From Diorhabda sublineata (lineage: Eukaryota > Arthropoda > Insecta > Coleoptera > Chrysomelidae), in the NCBI RefSeq assembly GCF_026230105.1, contig NC_079485.1, forward strand, positions 10,796,872 to 10,860,871: a stretch of DNA of 64,000 nucleotides, given 5' to 3'. This document shows positions 14,066 to 26,799 of this stretch, one piece after another (the first letter of the stretch is position 1; every line of letters starts with the position of its first letter). The notes below the pieces were generated by a model that saw only the letters and a list, made by a program, of their open reading frames with translations, was not told the DNA's origin and ran no database searches. The translations under genes were made by a program, and so were the position numbers.

Positions 14066-17000
14066 TCACATATTATATTTTAAAATATTTTACAAGAACA
14101 CGTATGAGTTTTTCATTCATAATCAATTCCCAAATAGACAATAGCCTGTGCCTGGCCCATAAAATATATGGCAAATAAAATCTATTCAAAGAGACTAGAG
14201 GCATATAAATTAAAAAAATGGAGTGAAAACAACATATATATATATATCCTGCAAATTGTTGGGTTAATTTTATTGCGGTACAAAAAAAAACATTGACATT
14301 TTCGGTTTTTTTATTTTATCAGTCTAAAGACTAATTTTTGATCTCAGGATTCGCCTTCTTTCTTTCAAACTTTGACATCATTATTTGGTTATTGAATATC
14401 TACATCCCATTTTATTGCGATTTTCACAATGTAATGATGATACATCATTTCAATCAATAAAAATCGACTATTTTCATTATGCAACAGGTGATTTTCATAA
14501 CGATATACTATGTTATTCAATGGAATCAAGTTAATTCTACAAAAGTGACATATTTCTATCGTTCTCAAGTTAAATGAACGCAACTAAAAACCTATTCTGA
14601 ATTACATACTTTCGATATTTAGCGACAGTAAAAGTAAAATGAAAATGCAATCAACTCCATCAGATATTACAAAATAAGAAACAGCTAGTAATTTTTTATC
14701 AAGAAATCGCAGGAAATTATGAAGATTACTACATTTTATAAAATGGTGACTTGGTAAGAACACAAAATGTTATAATGGTATTTTCTTGTACAGAAAAATT
14801 ACTGTTCGCTAGTTGTTTTCACTAGTTATAATGCATTTTAATGAATCAAAATTATGTAACTCACTGCATAATTATTGAAATCATAATTTATTAAATTCAG
14901 TTCACAATACTTGATAATCGAAAAGGCAGTAATAATTGCTTGCATACATATTAACAATACTGTGCCAACTATGTATTCATTTATTCAATTGATATTGAGC
15001 TTAACAAAAGGCAAAATCTTAATCGTAATGGATAACTGAGAATGAATAAAGCCATGATAATCTAATTTTTTTTGTATTATTTAATAACACTCAAGATAAG
15101 CTGCTTATAAATGCGGTCATTTTCAAGACTGCATAATAAATAGCACCAGTATAGGGCACAACAATACACGTTTTGGTTAAGCCCTGGCAACTGAAAGAAT
15201 TAAACAGGGTAACCAACTGTCTATTTTAATATCGTATTTTATCGGTAACGGAAGTCAATTATATTTAATAGCAGTAGAAATTTCTACGATAAATCTAAGC
15301 CAATTCTGAGATCTTACAGAAGTACCAAATCATGTCAGTCTGATTAATAGTTGAAAATTGCATTTAATGTGCAAAGTCTGAATTTGTTCATCTAATACAG
15401 AAGGTTTTGTTAGATTCTAACCAAGAAGTGAATAAATAATGATCAATTCTGATTCCGAATTTGTACTCTTATTGAAGAAAATATCCAGCTTACGTATACA
15501 TACATATAAATACCAATCAAATTATTCTAAAATTTGATGAAACTCAGTCAAATGGTAGTGGTTATTTTCGATGCACTTATACTCAATTATAGTTACAACC
15601 TCTTTTATATATGTTTTCACACTATCTCTTACGTGAATTGAAAGTGATAAACGCTCAAATATCAACCATGTGTTACGCAATTAGTCAAATAAAAGGAGAA
15701 GTAACAAACGGTTACATTGTGATCATTCGAGACCACAAGTCGCCATTAGTAATGGATGTCTGTAACAAAGCATTGGAGATGGGGTTCCAGTGACATCTAA
15801 AAGAAGTAACTGAATTTAATTCCGCCCCCACTTGTCGAATTCACTCTGCCGTAAACAAAATCGCATTGATATTATTTCACATTTTAAATTTAAGGGGTAA
15901 GTGACACATGCCCACATGCATTACTGCAATGAAATTTTTAAATTCATTTTGAAGGAAGTTCAGTTTGATGTGTATTGTTGACATTATCACGACATCTGCC
16001 AGGATATCCGACAACTCTCGCGTTCTTCATTCAATTTAATTACCCTTTTAATTCTGAATCTCAGTCATGGTTTGTCACTAATCCAATGTTTAGAATCATA
16101 TCCGAAGTATGTAAGTTGTTTGATCCACCCTTCATATTTTAAAATTTATAAATTTCTTGATATGATTCACTATTATATGATATTTCTCATTTCAGGTTTA
16201 CCAGTTTCAGTTGTAGGACTACGATTGTTCTCAATCTACATTCACTGAAAGAAACTCAAATGTTGTGAATTACCTCTGTTTTTAACAGAAATTAATAAAC
16301 AAAAATTGAGAATATTAAGGCAAGGCTAGTATTCGAAAGTAAGAGGAGCTAGAATACAACAGAAAGAAAACATATTACAATTTGTAGAGTATTGAAGCTC
16401 TTAAAAAAGGAAATCAATAATTAAATATGAAAGACTTTCAGTCCAGCATATTTCAAAGGTAGGCATATAATTGTTGCTTCAGAAATCATTGAGAAGGGCT
16501 TGAATATCACCGTGAATGAGGTATGAACATCAGTGAATGAATTTATTGATTATAGTACAAATTATTATGGTGCACTAATATATCTCATATGACACGCTTG
16601 GACGTTTAGGCAAATTTAGAGCGAATTTGTTTGCGATATCTGAGGAGAAACGTGGATCATAAACAATGAATTACCGTTGAGTTTTGTTTCATATAAAAAA
16701 AAACGCGAAAATAAGTCACGAAATGTGACAAAATGCCCGTCAAACGAAGTAGAATTTGAGATCGTAGTTCATTCGTAGAGGAATTACGAATTTTTTAAAG
16801 AATATTACAACATTTATGATATGAAGACAGTAAATAAAGGGTTTTTGGCATTCTCCTCCGTGAGTGCATGAGGACAATAATTGAAATTTTTTTCAACCTT
16901 TCCGTTTGTTGTTAATAATATTCGCCGTATTCTTCTTATTACACCTCGAATTTTTTCCATGATTGAATATATTGTACATTGATCACATTCACAAACTTGC

Positions 17001-18480
17001 CCTACATGCATTACAAATAGAGCATAGTGTAGATGATACTGTTCAAATAAATTTCATTCGGAATACAGCAAAAGTATAAGTGATCTAGATTTGCGACTTC
17101 AAGAGTAAGTGTGAGATAATGTTTGATAAACGTTATAAAAGGCGAAATTTAATCGAATAACTGAGTCAAAAATGTATCTGAACTCTGTACATTTTTATAA
17201 TAAATTTCTCAGTATAGGTATATTTTAAAGGCACACTATACCAATGTAAATCTTGTAAATCACATTATTATTTATTTGTTTGGAAGTGAATAAACGTGAA
17301 CCAAAATTAGTTTTTCACAAGCAAACGTGATGAGTTAATTGCAGTTGTTTTTCCTCTACGTTATTATTGAAATCTGAGAAAATTCACTTAAAAATTACAA
17401 TTAAAAAGTTTATAGATCATTTTGACATCGATGTCATCAATAATTACAAGGACTGACTTTTTTTGGACATATCACTTGTTAAACATGGTGAATGAAAAAA
17501 TTAACTATATTTTTTACATGAATATATAAACACACTGTAGTACAATCTAGAATTTGTTAATTTCTAGCTGTTGTTAGATAAATATAAAAAATCTGAGATT
17601 GGAGCGTTATCATCAAAAGTTGATAAGTGAATGATTGAAATTTTCAAGGGGTCGCTCAAATTTCAAATTCAATATTATTATTTAAAGAGTTATTCTCCTA
17701 AAACCAGGCTGCAGCCAATTTAAGCCAACAATTTTTCATCGGAAGAATTCTTGTCAGTGAAATATTACGAAATGTCGAAATAAGTAAAAATGTTTGTCAG
17801 ACTGGGGGTTGGTTGTAAATCCTGTTGACAAATTCTTGGAATTCTTTAGTACATCGTGGCTTCTATTCTCACTGAAGCGACGTAAACGAAGAAATTTGCT
17901 GATCACCAATTTACCTCACAGATGGTCTTAACGTGTGTCACAATAAATTTCACACAGCTCCAATAAGGGTAAAATTCCAGAGCTACTTCCATTAATTAGG
18001 AAATAAAATTAAAACGGTTGAGTGCAAGTGAATTGATGTGGATAACAAGCGTTTTTATTTTATTATAAACTCATTCCTATTCTTTCAATGTAAATATAAG
18101 TTCTATCATGAAATTCCTCAGTAAATGAAATTGGAATTTCAATATTTTATTACGTGAAAATATATATCCCAAGTAAAAATACTGTATTGTATAATATTTC
18201 AAAAGAGATGAAAAAATAAATTGGAGGAATCGCCAATGATTAAATATGAGAATATTGACATGATTTGAGGAACAATAAAAATAACATTTGTTATTTGTAG
18301 ATGTGAAAAATCAAGATTAGTTATCCAAAATTTGCTTATTTCAGTTGACGATGAAAGTAAAATGAAAAACAATAAGCTTAAAGTAAAAATATTTGCAAAG
18401 GACTTTGAAAATAGATTTAACACAGGAGAACAAGTAATATGAAACCGTGACAATATGGAAGTAACTGTCACTACATTATA
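14066..18480. other. AT-rich stretch without recognised genes
   Basis: No motif-bearing frame was found on either strand. Small TA runs occur near 14230. Confidence 0.4.
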
Positions 18481-18914
18481 CAGAATGTTCCGGGATTTAT
18501 ATTTAAGTATATTTTCTAAATTATAGATACATTTGAACATTATGAATTTTCAATGGATGATTACCTATGTCCAAAATAAACAATTCTACACTACTATCTG
18601 AAGCCCAGCAGTGACTAATGCTCAATGGTTAAGAATCCGTAACTTTTATAGACACAATTTGTACCATCTAAAATTATAAAAAATGAATTTTTCAAACGAT
18701 TTTTCAACAAAAATATACTTTTTGTTTGAATCGATAAAATGTATGTTTTAGGAAATATATAGATTTTTAGATCGTTGTACCGGTCACCATGAAGAGACAT
18801 TCTGGAGTCTAAGTAAGATATTCATTTGAGCATAGAAGAACACTCAAAATTCTGCCTTGTAGCGTCACAATGGAGCCCCTTCCCACTTTCTAAATGATGT
18901 CCCGAAATACCCTG
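18481..18914 (+). mobile_element. Internally deleted mariner-type element (MITE-like), 434 bp
   Basis: The element starts CAGAATGTTCCGGGATTTAT and ends CCCGAAATACCCTG, an imperfect terminal inverted repeat (12 of 16 positions counting the flanking TA). TA dinucleotides flank it at 18479-18480 and 18915-18916, the target duplication of this superfamily. Its interior matches the left part of the larger relic at 59180-60300 in several blocks: TATATTTAAGTATATTTTCT, CTCAATGGTTAAGAATCCGT (TCCAATGGTTAACAATCCGT in the other copy), and the TAGATTTTTAGATCGTTGTA segment. Near the right end, 18872-18898 keeps a scrap of transposase coding sequence (GAPSHFLNDV, next to the second catalytic Asp) joined almost directly to the right terminal repeat. 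It cannot move unless a related transposase acts on its ends. Confidence 0.72.
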
Positions 18915-20785
18915 TAGATATATTCATAGCAATTAGAAAAATATGGACCTCAAAAAAGTTTCTACGTATGATTTATCTAATTACAAGTCACATTTAATCG
19001 ACCCATTTTAAATTGTATACTCAAGGATTTAATGAGTTCCCACCAAAAGGAAAGTCGTGAAAGTTATAATAGTTCCTAAGTAAGGTTACTATCTAATTGT
19101 GTAACAAGTATCAAATCACAGCTCCACGGAATTAAGTCATGCACTTTGTTGGTCCACGCAACATTTAGTGTCTGTTGTGTACACTTATATCTTTATTATT
19201 ATATTTTTAAAGAAAAGGAGAGGACAAATCCTGATATTCAGAACGTGGTTATGATAGTTAGGAGATACAAATATTTCACATGGTTTCACCAAAAAAAACA
19301 TTGTAACAGAGGTGAAAATATAACAGGATTATAACAGGAACCGTCTGACAAGGTAATCAAAAAATCGACATGAATTTCAACATGTGTCGTGATACCTCGC
19401 ATTTATTTCTGAAACTAAAATTTACCTTTGTTAAGCATAACATGAAATGTGTACAGTAATTTATCGTGTGGCGACGAAACTGTTGCACTTAAATGGTAAA
19501 AATTCGTGAACAAATCGAAAAGTTCACAACTTGATAAACGTTTGGAAAAATATTGGTTTAAACAAATATCACAAGTAATCAGTACTAACTCATACAGAAA
19601 ATGACAGTGGATTTACTATAAATAGCATGATTTTACACAAATCAAATCCCTGTGCCTGGAATATAGTCAATTAATTTCGTCTTTAGTTTGTTATACTATA
19701 GTAAACACCGTAACCAGACACATTTTAATAGACAAGATACATATTTAATAACCGTTGCTGTCCAAGCTTTTTAGTCGTTGGTAAACTGTAATATTCCCGG
19801 ACCATTATAATGATTAGGGTGTCGTAAAACAAAAGAAGAGGAAATATCAAAATAAATAAAAGTTGCACATGGTGTTTTTCCCAACTAATAAATAAAAATT
19901 TATCAAGATCGAATGGATTTTACGTGTTAGGCAACTATTTGTCCCTGCAGAAGTCATAGTAATACTTTACATGAATTGATGGATTCATTGAAAAATGAGC
20001 TTTTATCAATTATACACAGCCCTTATAAAAAAATATTGTTGGAAGACAAAAATAGTGAATGGCATTTGATGGGTTCAAAATTCTCGATTAAAAATTTTGG
20101 TACAAATAATTATGGCGAATCGCAAAAAAGAACATCACATTCTCAATAGATTTTTTTAAGCAATGTTATATGTTTTTATAATTGAACCAAAAATATGAGA
20201 GTTTATGTTGATGATCTCCATTCAAATTAGAAAAGAGATACATTTACGTATTTATAAGTAGAGTACTTGTTTAATGACTTGCAAATAACCGCATCCTACA
20301 GATAAACAGCTTAATGATTTTAAATTACTATGGTTCCTTTTTTTGGCAGCCGACACATATATTAGGTATGAATATAACCCCATTGATTTTGACATTAAAA
20401 GGTCATCATGAAGCAACCACAAGAAAGTATTATACAACTTAAAAGATATCTTCATCTGTTCAACTGTCAGTAAAAGAGAATAAAACATTTTTATGAACAA
20501 ATTGTCCTTCTTGAGAGCATTGTGTTAATGATGATTAAGTTGATTTGTGCAATTGTGCGAAACATGAGAAACCTCAGTTTAGTGATATAAGTTTGTTTTT
20601 ACATTCCAACTGTAATTATAAAAAACATTCTGATAAGAATAATTATTATCATTGGATTTTTTGTTTTCCACCACAGTAAAATTTTATTCGAAAATCACGA
20701 AAGTTGGAGATATTCGGTATTCAGATCAAATTTGATTTGCAAATACTGAAAAGGAACGTCAGATCCTGATGCTGGAACACCACAG
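18915..20785. other. AT-rich spacer, nothing recognised
   Basis: Only short frames are seen, with no family motifs. Confidence 0.4.
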
Positions 20786-21007
20786 ATGTCATCGGAAGCA
20801 TATATTAGATGTCGGAAAACTGTAAAAAAAATAAATTATGCCTCTTGGTGTACAAAATGTGGTACTTCATCACACAATAATTGCTTAAAAGAGGCAATGC
20901 TTTACAGTCATAAACATTATCATGGGACAAATTTTGAAACTGCTGTCGACCTACAGGATTTGAAGGATAATGTGAAAAATAAGGTGCTCAATGCTATGAT
21001 TGTGTAA
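20786..21007 (+). other. Unrecognised ORF with zinc-finger-like cysteine spacing
   Basis: A 73-codon frame that stays open about 30 nt upstream of its ATG. Near its N-terminus are one Cys, then W-C-x2-C, then H-x3-C (residues about 9-33), followed by charged, helix-prone sequence. This spacing resembles PHD/zinc-ribbon-like fingers found in the first ORF of some insect non-LTR elements. The first metal-ligand pair is incomplete, because only one Cys precedes the W-C-x2-C pair. I see no splice sites that fit and no partner ORF2 nearby. It could be a scrap of a retroelement ORF1, an exon, or chance. I do not assign a function. Confidence 0.25.
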
Positions 21008-21009
21008 CT

Positions 21010-23720
21010 AAATTCGCGTCAAATTAGTGCTTATTCATAATTCAAATTTCGGTGTCTGTCAACGAAATGGACAGCATTCTTTGAAATAATATATGGCCAG
21101 AGAATGAAACGCTAAATCAAGTTAACGACTCAATACAAACTTTCTGTGAACGCGATTATATTTCCATTAATAAGTTGCTCTTTGGAAAATTTGAGTACTC
21201 CGTATTTGATGTCCAAATAAAGTAAATAATCTGACTGTATTTTTGATATACTCTGCATCATTGACTATTGCCTCGATATAGGTTGTTTAAAGAGTATCCA
21301 TTTTAGTGCTTAATAATCAATAAGGAAAATCTCATATTAAAAACAACGATAATTTACATTTTATTGGATTTTTATAATTAAATATTTTACTCGGTTAAAA
21401 ACTAGTAGAGTGATTTCGGGTTTGTTTGGATATTGAACAAAAGAGGATCCTTCGTTAGCACATTATTCAAGCTGAATCAGAAACAAAAAAAGAAACAAAA
21501 TACGTGACACGGTATTTATACTTTCAACTTTTGTTCTGAGAATATACTTTTATTTCCATTATATCTTATTACATCTACATTGAGCGTTGAAACCAACTCC
21601 ATTCAAGTCTGTTTTATTATTCATAATTTTATCAGACCCGTCAATTTTAACAGTCTGCCATTTATTTCACAAAGGTCAGTAATTTAAAAAGCTTAACGTG
21701 TTAGATAATGGAAGTATCCAGTATGTAGTAAAGCATATAATACCCGTACTTAACAACATACAAAATATTATTTATTAAGTGGTTGTGCATGCTCTTTATC
21801 GCCAAAATAAAGATCTTTTAATAGTTTTGTTAATGTATTCGGAACGTCCGAGTAGTAATAAGAAAATATGGTAAATAAATTATTTTAGCAGTATTCATTC
21901 GGGCCGCAACAATATCAATTATGTCATACTCTTATCTATTGAGACAAGCAATGACAAGTTTGAATTTGCACTGGCTTGTTAATCGGCTAGTATTACCATT
22001 TTAGGTATATTGTGTTTGTATTGTCGTGGGGTTCTTAAACGTTTGTGAAACGATTTGTGGAAACCAAAACTTGATAAATAGGCTTAATTTTTTATCACGA
22101 GAACGCGACTTGCATCAAATCGTTTTTATTGGCGTGTTTTTGTTTGGTGAAAGTATTTTGTCAGTCCAACCTTTATAATTAAAAATACTAAATTTGGTGT
22201 ACTGCGTAAAACTGTTATTCTGGGAGATTCATTAGTTTCTTATCTGTCAGTTGATTCAAAATATTCTCGCATACCCATTTGTACAGGGCGTTCTTGATTA
22301 ACACTATAAAATTTTTTGCTTCGGAATCTCGTATTCTAACATTAGAAAATCTTTTTCTGTGAGAAATCACGCACTTAGAAAACCTCCTCCGATATTCTTC
22401 CACGTCTCTTCTGCAGTTTTCTTAGCAAAAACCTAATACCAATAACATATTCACTTGTTCGCTAAATGAGCGTTTTCCACTCATTCAAAAAACTCAATTA
22501 CTAGCATTGCAGCTTGTCAAATTTGATGTATAAATTTAAAGCAAACCATTGACTTTTTTGTAAATTTTTAATTAACATTGTTGAAAACATGTCTTTAGTT
22601 ATTCGACTTTTAAAAAAAGTTTTAGAATCAAATTATCCATGGCATGAAGATATAGTTTTATAAAACAACAGACGGATAAAAAAACTAACATTTAAATGCT
22701 CCTAATTAATCCCCCAAAATTATTCGATCACCTTCTATTTACATTTACTAAATGTCCTTAATAGTCTTATAGAGTATTTATATTTAGTATACTCATAAGT
22801 TAAAGGTTGCAAATAAATTATTATTTTTTTAAATTTTGGGTGGTACTTTACCCCCAATCCTCATATTTTGTGCTCCTCTATACGCATCTGCTCGGTTCTT
22901 ACGAAGTTAGGGGTTTTCTGAATATTTCGTGAATACACTATACAAAATGAAATTATCAAACTCGATACACAACTACTAGAGACGTTCCATGTAATATTAC
23001 TATTCAATAATGTCTATACGTGATATACCTAATTATATTCTAATTTCACAAAAGTTTTGGATATTTTGTCAGTGAAATAGTCGACAATAGGTTAACCGCC
23101 AAAATTGAATAGAAAATCTCACTACCCTTTATGCATGTTAAACAAAGTTGTCAATAAAGCAAACCAAATTACCTGACTCTGTAAATGATTTAAATGAGTT
23201 TTAACAATATGCAGTTATTTAATAACGTGATTAAAACATGTCGCCTGCCATTTAACCCTTCGACAAAGAGCATCCGCTGTGCATTCATCACGTTTGTACA
23301 AAGAATGGACAAATTAAAAAATGATGCTACAACAATAAAATATCCATATTGGCTTCTAGAAAGTATTTATTAACAATAATAAATAGTAGATACCAGGTGT
23401 CCTTTTGGTAATGGAATATATTTTTAAAATATTGCTCTTTAGGTCAGACAGTGTTCAAATGAATACGGTTAAAGAGTAGTTAAAGGGTTCCAGAGAACAA
23501 AACTTGTTCTATATGGAACAATACTATCATAGATCAATTGTGATTCAATAGATTCTCATATAAAAGACATTTACTAGTAAATGAACAGTTGTTTCAACTA
23601 TGTAGTTGCTATTTTGTTATCTCATAGATATAAGTTTTTTCATTTTTTCTCAAGTATTATTTATCAAACTTAGTTGAGAGACTTCACTTTCCAAAAACTA
23701 ACAATCTCTACAGAAATATA
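21010..23720. other. AT-rich stretch without recognised genes
   Basis: A minus-strand frame at 22215-22403 is basic and Lys/Arg rich but matches nothing I know. No repeats of note. Confidence 0.4.
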
Positions 23721-23722
23721 TA

Positions 23723-23790
23723 CAGTGTGTCTACTTAAGTTGGAACCATACGGAAAACTTTTTTATAAGTAGTTTTATGAAAAAAAGTTA
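23723..23790 (+). repeat. Left terminal inverted repeat of the 23.7-kb transposon
   Basis: Pairs with about 25140-25210 on the opposite strand. Both share the TCTACTTAAG core near the tip and the AAAACTTTTTTAT..TAGTTTTATGAAAA segment further in. Confidence 0.85.
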
Positions 23791-23835
23791 CTTTTTTTTA
23801 AATTCAGAAAAATGTTATAAAGTAAAGTTGTTTTG

Positions 23836-23870
23836 GTTTTGTGATTATTTACTAATCATTCCGTATTAAT
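23836..23870 (+). repeat. Sub-terminal inverted repeat, left copy
   Basis: A 35-bp block beginning GGTTTTGTGATTATTTAC. It matches the reverse complement of 24896-24930 at 34 of 35 positions by eye and sits inside the terminal repeats. It may be an additional transposase-binding site. Confidence 0.85.
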
Positions 23871-23972
23871 TATTCCGGCTGGATAAAATTTAACGCCATC
23901 TAGGATGCCCTGACATGAAGTATGTGACAGTGAATGTCAGAGTAAGTTCTTGTTTATAACATTACAATAAAA

Positions 23973-24777
23973 ATGGCAAATTTACCAAATCATGAAGAAA
24001 AAAATAGAATTTGTGTTAATTGTTGGAGACAATTACAGAGCACATAGAGAGGCCGCAAATATTTTTAATTATAGACATCCGCATAGAAACATTAGCCATT
24101 CAACAGTTACAAAAATTTTAAATAAATTTAAGGCTAGTGGAAGTATAGAAAGTCATGGGTACTCCCGCAATTTTTACACACGTTACTACCAAGGGATTAC
24201 GATATTCGTTTTGAATTCAGCGCTCTGATCCAAGGAAAGTTGGATAAAGACCCGTTTTTTCCAAAACTATATTATTTTTCGATGAGGCAACATTTTCTTC
24301 AAACGGAACCATCTCATCACAAAATTGTCGCTGGTGGTCTAACAGTAATCCAAACTAGGAACCAATATTCTTTTAAAACGAACGTATGATGTGGTGTGTA
24401 CATAAATAAATTAGTGGGACCCTTTTTTCGACCTTCCATAAATGCCGCACAATTATTAGAAAATCAAGTAAGTGATTCTTTGCACGATCTTTCGTTAAAA
24501 GAACGTATGACAATTTGGTTCCAACAAGACGGTATTGCGATCCATACTGCATTAAACTTTAGAGTACTCCCTTTGACTGTTTTTATGGGGCTACTTAAAA
24601 CAGCAGGTTTATCAGCGAGGACCAATTGAAGATGTAGACCATTTGGAGAGGATTATTTCTGAATAATGTTAAAAAATTACTCCAAATATGATACGGAAAG
24701 TAATACAAGAGTTTGACAGAAGAACAATTGAATGTTTACAAAGAGAAGGTGGATATGTCGAACCTGTAGGACATTGA
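23973..24777 (+). pseudogene. Transposase pseudogene of the 23.7-kb mariner-type element
   Basis: The protein would cut the element out and rejoin it at TA sites. The ATG at 23973 begins MANLPNHEE; a frameshift in the following A-run moves the reading into a frame with KIEFVLIVGDNYR and an HTH-like REAANIF...STVTKILNKF segment (to about 24160). After a gap, other frames give ILFFDEATFSSNG (first catalytic Asp, GAT at 24281), NCRWWSNSNP, then WFQQDGIAIHT (second Asp, GAC at 24528) and PFDCFYG (third acidic position, GAC at 24575). Only about 15 codons separate the second and third acidic residues instead of the usual thirty-odd, so the WPPRSPDL segment is lost. The end, QREGGYVEPVGH, is in frame and stops at 24775-24777. 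Length is about 268 codons against roughly 330-350 in the family. Deletions and at least three frame changes make it dead. Confidence 0.85.
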
Positions 24778-24895
24778 ATTAAAATTTAAATTATGTTTGT
24801 TTGTGTCCAACAAATATTCTTTGTATGGATTTTTCAAATTTTACAATAAATATTACTATGCATTCATTACGTATGTAAATTGCAAGGTTCCAAGG

Positions 24896-24930
24896 TTAAT
24901 ACGGAATGATTAGTAAATAATTACAAAACC
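24896..24930 (-). repeat. Sub-terminal inverted repeat, right copy
   Basis: Inverted partner of 23836-23870. Confidence 0.85.
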
Positions 24931-25139
24931 TGAATTTTCCTAATAAATGGCTGTAATTGCATATTTGAATATAACTTGTAATCCAAAAAAAAATTTATAA
25001 CATTTTCGTGAATTGTGAAAAATAAAGATACTTTATTCTTGTACATAATTCAAGTTTTTTGACAAACCTGGTATACTGCTTTAAAAAAATAATATCTGAT
25101 GGCTGAATTTTAACTTTTGAACCATGCACAACTTTTTAT

Positions 25140-25210
25140 CAAGAATAAGTTTTCATAAAACCACTAATAAAAAAGTTTTCCATATGGTACCAGCTTAAGT
25201 AGACATACTG
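25140..25210 (-). repeat. Right terminal inverted repeat of the 23.7-kb transposon
   Basis: Inverted partner of 23723-23790, ending next to TA at 25211-25212. Confidence 0.85.
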
Positions 25211-25212
25211 TA

Positions 25213-26105
25213 TAATACGACCATATGCTATTACAACTAATTTTCTTGTTATATAGATTTTAATTATATCCACATACATTATAACCGAAACAAATTACTA
25301 ATAGTGTAGTATAAGCTGTTTGTTTTGAGCACTTGACAAATTGCAACGTACAGTAGTTTAAGAAGGCAAACCGGACAAATACCCTAAGCCATAGAATTGA
25401 GAGGCAGCTAAATAAAGAGTGGTGACTCGTTAAACAAGTCCCAAAATTTGTTTATTTATAAAAATTTCCCAAGAACAAAGTATTACTTCCTTTTAATTAT
25501 GTGAGTCCTAAATGGATCAACATCTTGGTATTATAATTATCTTTATGTTGTTAATTTTTAAAAATTTTCGATTCATGAACAAACTCCTACATTCTCTTGT
25601 TGGAAGAGAGAGATGGAAATTTTCATTCCTATACTCGTTGTGTTGAATTATTAGTTGTGATTCGTATAGTTTGACGTACAGCGAGATATTTTCAATTTAT
25701 CGGAATTTATCGGAGCTTCTTCCTTTGGAGAAGTGCAAACTTGCAGAAGTTCGAGATCCACCACAGGCGTCTCCACATGACAGGCACCCCTCGATCTACG
25801 CAAGTGTAAACGTTTCAAACAAAAATAAACAAATTAAAATAAAGACAGAGTTTTTAGTAGAACGTATGACTAAACTATTGAAGTGATTGTGATCAGATTG
25901 AAAACAAAAGAATCTTCATCATTCATATACGAAGGATGTTTTTCATTGCAAACTGGCTAGGATTTGCATCAGAAATGAGTTTACTTTGAGTTGATCTGTG
26001 TGTATTCGGCCTTAGAGATCTTGCGCTAATTCACACATTTAATTATGAACGTACCATGCTTTCGGCTATATTGTTATTCTGTGAAAAAATAAACTAAAAG
26101 AGATA
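25213..26105. other. AT-rich spacer, nothing recognised
   Basis: A 71-codon frame at 25671-25886 has no known motif and no splice context I trust. Confidence 0.4.
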
Positions 26106-26109
26106 ATGT

Positions 26110-26790
26110 TGGCATTTATTCAAGTGATTTGTTTTGGAATTTTTTTTATTGGATTGATATTCGGTAATCCAAATTTTTATTCCGGAAACTTTAAACCATT
26201 GTGCAGTATGAATCGGCGCGTTATCCGACCAAAAAATCACGCATTCTTCTTCCAACAGAAAATAGAAACTCTATCATATCTTTTTGATACAAAGCTGCAT
26301 TCATTTTCCAGGAACGATGCGATTTGTGGTTTCGTCTTTTTATTAAGAGCTCACACCATAACTCCGGCATTTTTGTTCTTTTCTAACGTCATGCCAGTAA
26401 TAATTTGAACCATCTGGATTATCAATGTGTCAAACATTTTAGAGTTATTGGCTATTTTTGGAATTATTTTCAGTGAAATTCAGTCGTCGTTGCGAATGGT
26501 TGTCATAGAGGTTTTCGCATTACCTTGCAATATTTTGAGATTTGTGATTCCCTGATTAAGCCATCACACAATAGATTGAATCGCCTCGCAATCGGAGGAT
26601 GCTCCTGCTTTTGAGATTTTTCTCAAATCTGCCCTTTTCCCTTGTTCACAAAATTATGGAAGTCTTCTGCTTCTTTTACTTTCCCCCTAATCGTCTGCCC
26701 CGGGTTTGAATAAGTTTTTGACCACTCCTTAGAAGCGGTTTAGCTCACGAGTAATTTGTCTTTGGTTCAGCCCACCTCTTCTTAAAAAAA
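26110..26790 (-). pseudogene. Tc1/Tc3-like transposase relic
   Basis: Read on the minus strand, the order is that of a Tc1-type transposase. An N-terminal HTH segment RGGLNQRQITRELNRF (about 26785-26735) is followed by RKISKAGASSDCEAIQ (about 26640-26570). The N(D)PDGSNYYWHDVRKE block (26424-26376) precedes a GVSS/GK-type strand, then ECVIFWSDNAPIHTAQWFK (26246-26190), which holds the second catalytic Asp. The Gln-Asp of the usual QQDNAP(I)HT is SDNAPIHT, so the Asp is kept. Several frame changes and stops interrupt it, and the C-terminal DLNPIEN block is missing. No terminal inverted repeats were identified. A 100-codon frame on the opposite strand (26106-26408) is its antisense shadow. Confidence 0.75.
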
Positions 26791-26799
26791 GATTAATTC

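Larger units (their letters stand above)
23723..25210 (+). mobile_element. Mariner-type (IS630/Tc1 superfamily) DNA transposon, 1488 bp, inactive
   Basis: Both ends are visible. The left end reads CAGTGTGTCTACTTAAGTTG and the right end is its inverted near-copy (..GCTTAAGTAGACATACTG). Each is flanked by TA (23721-23722 and 25211-25212), the expected target duplication. The inverted repeats extend inward for at least 60 bp. A second, nearly perfect inverted pair lies further in at 23836-23870 and 24896-24930. The right side carries about 100 bp more sequence between the two repeat blocks than the left. The single gene inside is broken (see the transposase entry). The ends are well preserved, so this may still be recognised by a related transposase elsewhere in the genome. 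Confidence 0.9.

Noticed and set aside
18199..18540. 113-codon hydrophobic frame on the minus strand
   Set aside because: It runs across the end of the MITE-like element at 18481 and is driven by AT-rich codons (Ile, Phe, Leu, Ser).
26106..26408. 100-codon frame on the plus strand with hydrophobic N-terminus
   Set aside because: It is antisense to the Tc1-like transposase relic, whose motifs are much stronger.
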